A stretch of DNA of 64,000 nt from Bursaphelenchus xylophilus. Its lineage: Eukaryota; Nematoda; Chromadorea; Rhabditida; Aphelenchoididae. The position numbers were made by a program, and so were the translations under genes. The DNA lies in NCBI GenBank assembly GCA_904066235.2, contig CAJFCV020000002.1, positions 7,130,001-7,194,000 of the forward strand, written 5' to 3'. Every line of letters begins with the position of its first letter. Position 1 is the first letter of the stretch. Positions 57,179 through 64,000 of the stretch are shown here, piece after piece. The notes beneath the pieces were generated by a model. It saw only the letters and a list, made by a program, of their open reading frames with translations. It did not search any database and was not told where the DNA came from.

Positions 57179-58839
57179 ATGGCAGCGGACCGGAGGGTAA
57201 CTGTTTCTTTTTTCGAAGAAAATGGAGGTTCTTTGGGCCCGACTTCACTGATTCTTCCATTGTCGGCGACTACGACGGATCTTCAATCTTTATGTAATGA
57301 ATTCCTCGGCACCGAAGACGACCCCGTACCCATGCAATTCAGATCAGAAGATGGTTTTGAGATTGTCGACTCGCTGGAAGGAAGTATCCCTGTGGACTCC
57401 ATTAATGACGAAAAGGTATCTATATTCCGATTCTTTGTCACATTTTTAGGGCATTAAACTGATTTATATGCCTCAAGCGTTATTTCGAGTGAATCCTGTC
57501 ACCAGATGCACATCAACGCTACCAGGGCACAGCCAGCCCGTCATTTCAGTCCAGTTTTCTCCAGACGGGAAGTAAGTAAAACTGTCTTAACAATTACATC
57601 GTTATAGAACATTAGCGTCTGGATCGGGCGACACAACGGTCAGGTTATGGGATTTGAACACTGAGCTTCCCTTGAAGACATGCCAAGGACATAAACATTG
57701 GGTTCTATGCATTAGTTTCAGTCCAAACGGAAAGAAATTAGCATCGGCCTGTAAGAATGGAGAAGTAAGAGGAACACAGATTAGATATATGGGATTTGAT
57801 GAGTTTGAAATCTCCGCAGCGTTATTTACAACCAAACTCCGACTCTTTATTATAACTTTTTTCAGATATTTATTTGGAATCCAGAGAACGGAGAACAGCT
57901 TGGAAGGAAACTTTGTGGTCACAAGCAGTGGGTTAATGCATTGGCTTGGCAGCCTCTCCATGAAGACAAGGACTGCAGACTATTGGCTAGTGCCGGAAAA
58001 GACAGTACTATCAGGATATGGGATACTGCAACCTATCAAACAATCAGAATGCTCTCTGGACACACTTCGTCCGTAACCTGCATTCGATGGGGAGGTGCTG
58101 GCTTTATATACACCGGATCACAGGTACGACTATATCGGTCAACCAAATGAAGATTGTTTCAGGATCGAACAGTCAAAGTTTGGAAAGCAGAGACGGGATC
58201 TCACTACCGATCCTTAACGGGTCACGCCCATTGGATAAATACCTTGGCTTTGAATGTGGATTATGTGTTGAGAACTGGATCTTTCGATAAAGGAAAAGAC
58301 CAACCGTCTACAACGGATGCTGAAAGTGCCCTTCAAAGGTATAATAAGGTAACAAAAGGATGTCCAGAGAAATTGGTATCGGGCTCTGATGACTTCACCC
58401 TCTTTCTATGGGACCCAGTTAACAATAAGCAGCCTATAGGTCGCCTAACCGGACATCAACAACTTGTTAATCAGGTATTTTTTGTTCAAATGGGATAGTG
58501 TGATTGTCGTAGGTATTGTTCTCACCGGACACACGGTTAATCGCGTCTGCTTCGTTCGACAAATCCATCCGAATATGGTGTGGACAGACTGGCAGGTTTC
58601 TGAAGACCCTGAGAGGTCATGTTCAAGCTGTGTATCAAGTGGCTTGGTCTGCTGACAGTCGTTTACTTGTCTCCGGATCAGCTGATTCAACTCTTAAAGT
58701 TTGGTCGATGAAAACGAAGGCCTTGTTATTGGACTTGCCGGGCCATGGATCAGATGTGTTTGCAGTGGATTGGAGTCCTGATGGGGAAAGAGTTGTGAGT
58801 GGGGGCAAAGATTGTGTTCTCAAATTATGGAGGCAGTGA
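57179..58839 (+). CDS. NLE1: Notchless/Rsa4 WD-repeat ribosome-assembly factor
   Basis: Starts MAADRRVTVSFFEENGGSLG at 57179. The N-terminal NLE/UBL domain (about 90 aa) is the part that Midasin/Rea1 grips during release of pre-60S factors. A WD40 propeller of eight repeats follows, e.g. GHSQPVISVQFSPDGKTLAS, GHKHWVLCISFSPNGKKLAS, SGHTSSVTCIRWGG, GHVQAVYQVAWSADSRLLVS. It ends VVSGGKDCVLKLWRQ exactly as in NLE1. About 480 aa over eight or nine exons; the 57.8-kb intron is near 100 nt and one exon starts at a GTAG acceptor near 58514. Acts in the nucleolus/nucleus on the large ribosomal subunit. It converges with rde-4, with 107 nt between stops. Confidence 0.93.
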
Positions 58840-58946
58840 GTAATATTATTGTTGATCTGTTTTGTTATTGTTGTTTGTTATTAATAAAATGTTACACAAT
58901 AACGTTAAATTACAATTAAGTTAGTCAGTCTTTACAATTGACATGT

Positions 58947-60200
58947 TTACTTTACATGCGCGTCCACGTAGACCTTCAAGAACATGAGAGCCGAGCAGCA
59001 GGCTAATTCCTTCGCAATTGCTATGTTCTTTCCTGTTCCAGTAAATACATTGTTACATTTATCATCACAGTAGATGTCTAAGAATACGGTAATCTCATCT
59101 AAAAAAAGTTATTTTTCTTGACTTGTATTCATACCTTTCAAGATAGGATTATGATCAATATCCTTCTGAAGTGATTCTATCATACTATCCTCAAAAGGAG
59201 TACTTTGATTCAAATCTAAAAGGAATTTGTATTTCATATTGGGCCAGATCTTTTTGAGTATCGATTGTTGGTCTTTCTCAGCGACCGAGCAGACTCGCTG
59301 GAACAGGGGATAGGCATCTTTACACCTGTCATGTACAACATGTTCAAGATCACTCCATTTCTCCAGCTTCCCTCTGAGCCATTCCGAAAATCTCCCTTCT
59401 AGCATAACTTCCTCCTTTTCTTTCACCTCGGTGAATTTACTTTCCTTGTTCTTGGGCTCATTTTGAATGATATTCAATTCGACTACTGTAAAGTAATGTA
59501 GTCTTTGTGTTCCCTTACCTCCTTGGATCTCTTCATTAATCCGATCATACATTCTCTTGGCTGCTGCTGCTTTTGCTTTTTTCTTGGATGTTCCAACTTC
59601 AGTGACGATGATGCTCTTCAAGGTGCATACACATTTGAACATCTTTAACGTTTGGTTCTGTTCTTCGATCGCTTCGATGTCGTACGTCGGCTTGGAGTTG
59701 ATCCTTTTTTGGGCACACAAGAGATCACATTTGCCTGGCCAATTCTCGTTGGCCATCTGTTCATCAGTTCCGAGTTCTGGCTGCAGGCCAAGACTGAAAT
59801 AAAGGAATCCAAACAAATGAGGCATCAAGGGATTAGGTTAAAAGAAAAGCCATGATGAGTATTACGAAAGCAACGTCGACATACATGTATTGTTCAGCTT
59901 CGGCTTGATTATCACCCGGGATGAAGAAATCTTTGTATCTTCCGGCTCTTACAATCTGAAGGAGAACATCGCGGGCAGCTAGATGTTGGGCCGTCTTCCT
60001 GTTTCTTGAGATCGATTGTGCTTTAAATTCTTCTATACTTAATTCAGTTCCATGTTGACCCTAATCATTTGCATGGCTTTATCATCTTCAAGACCTACAT
60101 TGGCAGTTTCGAAGTTGTTTTTGACGGGCTGACAATTCTTATATCTCCGACATCCCTCTTCCAGAAGCGCGGCCAATGTCTGGCCTGGTTTATGGGACAT
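58947..60200 (-). CDS. rde-4: RDE-4-type three-dsRBD protein (Dicer partner)
   Basis: Starts MSHKPGQTLAALLEEGCRRY at 60200. First dsRBD: the helix-1 start (TLAALLEEGC) joins across a small intron into GQHGTELSIEEFKAQSIS and ends with helix 2, NRKTAQHLAARDVLLQIV. The second is stronger: DLLCAQKRINSKPTYDIEAI, then FKCVCTLKSIIVTEVGTSKK with KAKAAAAKRMYDRI, keeping the K-K-x-A-K-x-x-A-A signature. A charged linker follows, then a third, shorter dsRBD-like end (DEITVFLDIYCDD, KNIAIAKELACCSALMFLKV) that lacks the Lys-rich loop. The three-domain layout is that of C. elegans RDE-4, R2D2 and TRBP, which hand dsRNA to Dicer. Sequence divergence is high, as usual for this gene. It lies 103 nt downstream of the paraplegin-like gene. 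Confidence 0.8.
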
Positions 60201-60303
60201 CTATAAAACAAATAAAGAATAAATTCATGTTTTAATAGAATAAGTGACTTGGAATGCAACCCTATTAGACTATCCAGAATACTCTTTCCTAATAAAAATT
60301 TAT

Positions 60304-61195
60304 TTAATTTCCTTTAGTTTTCGCTTGGACAATTCGATTTCTGATTAGACGACCGTATTGGGAGAAGAGAAAGAACAATATAGAAAGGGCGATGACGATC
60401 TCTATGACTTTTCTGCCGCTCATTCCTTCGACTACAGTAATTGTAATCCTATCTTGATGTCGAACCCCAAGTTCTTCTTCAACTTTTCGAACTTCAGCCT
60501 CAAAATTTGAATTCTCTCCAGTCGGATGCTTGTATTGGACCAAAACCATGGGCTGGGGCCACTAAAATTTAAATAGTTGACAGTCATTCCACAGAGTTAT
60601 CATCCTCGTTTCAAATTTCGTACCGGTTTTCCTTCAATGACAGCTCCTTCGTGAAGCTGTGCCATCGCGACTCCTTGAGATGGCGAATAAATAATGTATT
60701 TAATCTAAATCACCATTAAAATCATTAAATAACCCTACCTCCCCAGCCTTCAAGAATTTCTCCACAAAATCGTTAAACGGTATTGGATCTCCTCCCACCA
60801 TCGGAGAAGCAAACATCTGTTTTAACAGATAAAATGATAGAATTCCGGAGGTCACAAAGGTCAACAAACCGAATAATCGAAGTTTCTTCGCTAAAACAAC
60901 CAAAAAGTTTGAGACGTTAAGGCCCTACCCGTTTCAGGGTCAATTTTCACTTCTGGTTTTTCCTTTTCACCTTCATATTCATCTTTCTTTTCATCTGTCT
61001 TCTGTTCCCTTTCCTCTTTATGTCCCTTTTCTTCTGAATGATGACCATTTGATGCCTTGAATCGAACAGTTCGATGTTCTAAACGAATTTAAGAAGACTT
61101 CTTTAAAACATACGAATTATTATGGAAGTGCATGACATAGCAGGGGGTTTAAACATGACAAATCTGGATTGGCCCAGTATTCTACGAGCCAGCAT
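60304..61195 (-). CDS. Paraplegin-like protein: FtsH-extracellular module without AAA+ or protease
   Basis: Five exons give 240 aa. Residues 1-25 (MLARRILGQSRFVMFKPPA) are a mitochondrial presequence. A charged Lys/Glu segment follows, then TM1 (about 83-100), an FtsH-extracellular domain and TM2 (about 207-222). The domain matches paraplegin/SPG7: PFNDFVEKFLKAGEIKYI parallels WEDFVQEMLAKGEVQRV, and LHEGAVIEGKP parallels LHPGAVVFGRP. The protein then stops 18 residues after TM2 at GN-TAA, with AATAAA overlapping the stop. The whole AAA+ ATPase and M41 metalloprotease parts (about 500 residues in paraplegin) are absent, and no such sequence follows before rde-4 103 nt away. It could assemble with, or regulate, the m-AAA protease in the inner membrane. 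Confidence 0.8.
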
Positions 61196-61339
61196 CTACA
61201 ACAAATAATCTTCCAACCTCTCCAAGGTCGTTAAAGTATAGGAATGTACCACAGAAACGAACATTTAGTCATTCAAATTATTATATTTAATAAGATTATG
61301 AGTATCGATAAAAAATAATTACACAAATGAATGGAATAA

Positions 61340-62401
61340 TTATGGTTGATTCTCGACATCAGTGGAGATCTGAGAATTCTCGTCGCCGCTTTTTTCTTCT
61401 TGGGAATCCGACTCAGTGACTTCGGGCTTTGTTTCCTTTGGTTCTTCTTCCTCCTTCTCCTCTTCCTTTTCCTTCGCCTCTTCTTTTTTTTCTGAGCCTT
61501 CTTCCATTTTTTCTTCCGACCTCTCAGATTCCTCGGAATCTCCAGATTTATGTTTTCTGAATTCGTCCCGATAATATTCTGTCCACAATTCTACATAATC
61601 TCGATATTTCTCCTCGGTGAAGTCAGGCTTCTCATCCTTCAACTTCTTCATCTCTTCGTTGAACTTGACGCTGTTCTCCTCCAACGTTTTTCTTCTCTTT
61701 TGGAAACCTTCTTCAAGTCTAGTGAGTTCATCGTTCAGTTTACTCTAGAATACAAAACATTTAAATCAAATAATCACAAACCTGATGCGCAGACAAAGAC
61801 GAAGCCTGTCGTTTCAACTGATCGATTCTGGTCTGAGGAATAAGAGTTCTGGTATCAGGTAGAGCAGAAGTGGAGAACAAATCACTCATAAGTCGATTGT
61901 CTCTGTCATATCTAATCCCAGCTACGCGCTTTCGAGTCATTTCAAAAGGATCTTCATCATCCACTGGTTGAATAGCAGCGGCACTGTTACTGTTAAAGGC
62001 AGCTGCTCGACTTCTGGAGGCTGTTGTGTGCTGGGTAGTCATGGTTTGTTGGTAATTCTTTAATTGACGCTCATATTCTAGCTTATCCATCTCGTATTCT
62101 TGTTGATAAACGCCCTTCTCCGCGTCCGGCGCTTCTCTCCACATCTGGCCGATAATTTTACCGATGTCCAAAAGTTGAACTTCAGGATTGTCCGCTCTGA
62201 CCTTGGCCCACATCTTCCTGCTAAACCTCATGTATGGCACCAAAGGCCTTTCTGGTGGCTTGATCGGTCTGGGGTGCATGTCCTGAAAAAGAAAATCAGG
62301 TCTTAACGCTGAAAAACCCTAAACGCCAACAAAAATATCATGAAACATACTCTGGTTGACCGGTTAGCCACCGCATTTTGTTGCCGTGGTGTGCGATGCA
62401 T
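61340..62401 (-). CDS. swsn-3: SMARCE1/BAF57-type HMG subunit of SWI/SNF
   Basis: The first exon MHRTPRQQNAVANRSTR (ATG 62401) splices to DMHPRPIKPPERPLVPYMRF. The HMG box covers VPYMRFSRKMWAKVRADNPE, IGKIIGQMWREAPDAEK and VYQQEYEMDKLEYERQL, all mirrored in human SMARCE1 ([32 protein letters not shown]). A coiled coil follows (DRDNRLMSDLFSTSALPDTR; QLKRQASSLSAHQSKLNDEL), as in SMARCE1. The C-terminus is a long Glu/Lys/Ser-rich tail, partly poly-acidic. About 330 aa. It is the DNA-binding non-catalytic subunit of the BAF remodeller in the nucleus. It heads a minus-strand run, with the paraplegin-like gene 144 nt downstream and rde-4 after it. Confidence 0.92.
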
Positions 62402-63948
62402 TTGGAAGTAGCAGCAATCAAAATCTTTTCCAAATAATTAATTACAAAATTCACTAAATTTTTCTTTCACAAAATAAAAGCTCTTGGCATAATGTTTCAA
62501 TAAATGGCGAATGAATGTTTTGGCGGTCATTCAAAAAATGCGGACCTTAAAGCAGAAAGAACCCAAGGCCTCTTTTAATGGAAGGAAAAGAAAGGGTCAT
62601 TTCTGTCATTGTTTTCCTCGTTTTATAGTGTTACGTTTGTTTTAAATTTGGTTTCATTTCAAACCATTATAGTCCAACGGGAGGTGGATTACAGTATAAA
62701 TTAGGGAGGTTGAATTACAGTATAAATTAAAATAATTTTTTAAAGATTGAGGTAAGCCTTGTTTAAGTTTTGTGTCGATATGTTAAAGGTTTGTCAACAA
62801 TAAACAAAGATTGCTTATCAAGTGGGCTTACTCTCAATTTCAATATCAGGCCATAAATCAAATTTTGCAAGAAAGGAGGAACTTTCGTCACTTCTGTTTC
62901 GAAAGCGGGGCCAAAACAAGCATGTTGGGTATTTGAACGTCCACTCGGCCACGCGGACGGAAGAAATAACGTGCATTTCTCTCAAGTACACGCGGTTTCG
63001 GAACACCCGGCTTTAGATAAGTAGGATTTGCTGACAAAAATTTTCAACCGATTCCAATATTTTTGTGTGTAACACGGACGAGACACGGCAGGGTTTTGTA
63101 TGTTTATTATAACAACCGAAGGCGTTCTTTTACTCTTTCTGATCTGTTTTTTTAAACGTTTTCAAGAATTTATAAATCTTTGTCTGTGTGCCTCTAGCAA
63201 GTAAGGAATTCGTATTTCAGTTACTCGATTGATTAAATTTAATTTCTTCTTTCCCATACGAAATGAGGGTTCTACATTACGATTTAATGTTATTGTTTAT
63301 AAGCAAAAAGACAGGCCTTGAAAAACCTTCGCACCTATAAATAAATGCATTACAAATCCAGGTTACCAACACCTTTTTGTTCTCGAATAACATGCCTTAT
63401 GAAGTCTGATATTTGGCCGATGACATTCTCATTTGAATGTCCTTAATCATTTATTTCCCTCACTCTGATGACAACAAACTGTCAGTCACTTGGTAATCGC
63501 CTCATCTCCAGAAATAAGAGTTTTACAAGGCCTTTATCAGTCCATTCGCACTTTCCCTTCCTCTTCATTTCATCAAATCCTAACTTTCATGAGGTCAAAT
63601 CTCCCGACCTCGTGGTGATGACCTCAAACTTACGACGTGCAACAAATCTGTTTCCTTTCCTGTGTCCAATGGCCTTATCATTTGAAAGGCGGGGAGAGGG
63701 GACAGCTTTGTGCCTGGGGGAGATCGGGGGTCGGGCGGAGAAAAGACCGAGAGTTCTCTCATGGATAAGTTGGAAGTGGTCGCGTCCAGTCTGTTGTGTA
63801 AAGGTCGTTGTATTTTCAAAAATTTTTTTTATTTACCTCCAATTTCGCGCACGTCATCGATATAATTACTTTTAATGGATCGGGGGATGGAAACATTTTC
63901 TGACAGCACTTATTGTTGGCAGTCTAAAGTAGCATTTTCTAGTTGAGG
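62402..63948. other. Gene-poor stretch upstream of swsn-3
   Basis: About 1.5 kb with only low-complexity, AT-rich sequence on the left and moderate GC on the right (about 63560-63800). A short direct repeat ATTACAGTATAAATTA occurs at 62688-62703 and 62714-62729. Open frames between 63468 and 63875 exist on both strands but look like chance, with no domain and no splice logic. It presumably holds the divergent promoters of swsn-3 and the gene starting near 63949. Confidence 0.4.
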
Positions 63949-64000
63949 ATGACTGACATTGAAGGGGGCAAGTTGCCCTCGGGAACGGCAGATCAAAAGC
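63949..64000 (+). CDS. Possible 5' end of a gene cut by the window edge
   Basis: ATG at 63949 opens MTDIEGGKLPSGTADQK and the frame is still open at the window end. The residues are plausible for a cytosolic N-terminus, but 17 codons are too few to identify the gene or be sure of the start. Confidence 0.35.
   Translation, partial: MTDIEGGKLPSGTADQK

Noticed and set aside
63468..63875. A 135-codon plus-strand frame near the right end
   Set aside because: No domain, no signal peptide, uneven composition and no splice sites around it; treated as intergenic.
1..64000. CRISPR array, bacterial operon features or rRNA genes
   Set aside because: No regular direct repeats with unique spacers and no rRNA sequence were seen; the window is spliced eukaryotic DNA throughout.

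Overview
The window looks like about 64 kb of gene-dense nematode nuclear DNA. The evidence is the set of animal genes (Wnt, cohesin loader, SWI/SNF subunit, three-dsRBD RNAi factor), very short introns (many 37-60 nt) with TTTTAG or TTTCAG acceptors, and same-strand genes only 100-165 nt apart, as in nematode operons. I cannot place the species. All exon structures were read by eye from splice motifs, frame continuity and recalled family sequences; nothing was aligned by software. Gene symbols are C. elegans or human names of the family I recognise.

Layout. 0.6-3.4 kb (+): a Ly6/uPAR-type protein and a Wnt (cwn-1 type). 3.7-8.0 kb (-): a run reading TRNAU1AP-like, qdpr-1, and an Rpt2-like proteasome ATPase with an altered pore loop. 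8.6-15.6 kb (-): a 53-aa secreted peptide, ppfr-4 and dnj-17. 16-23.8 kb (+): pqn-85 (NIPBL/Scc2). 24.1-25.6 (-) pch-2; 25.9-29.3 (+) mrpl-50; 29.5-33.3 (-) mrps-22 then algn-9; 33.7-34.4 (+) rpb-5. 34.6-36.0 (-): tmem-138, then a UBE2L3-like E2 with Ser at the active-site Cys position. 36.2-37.4 (+): an unrecognised coiled-coil gene. 37.9-41.7 (+): two tandem amino-acid transporters. 41.7-47.6 (-): PP2C, TRIC channel, TOE1. 47.8-50.4 (+): crn-3 (Rrp6). 50.6-53.0 (-): a coiled-coil, proline-rich protein. 53.7-58.8 (+): gyf-1 and NLE1. 58.9-62.4 (-): swsn-3, a paraplegin-type protein reduced to its FtsH-extracellular module, and rde-4, tightly packed. 63.9 kb (+): possible start of a gene cut by the window edge.

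Almost all repetitive DNA sits inside introns: a 2.0-kb perfect-looking palindrome with a tRNA-like promoter in each arm, a 1.54-kb Tc1/mariner-type foldback, a hAT-type MITE nested in another inverted-repeat element, two smaller MITEs, and a four-copy dispersed family. Removing three of the insertions leaves introns of about 38, 46 and 69 nt, so the host introns were ordinary before insertion.

The most interesting protein-level observations are three family members that keep the fold signature but have lost a key functional feature: the Rpt2-like ATPase (pore-loop Tyr missing), the UBE2L3-like E2 (catalytic Cys to Ser), and the paraplegin-like protein (no AAA+ or protease domain).
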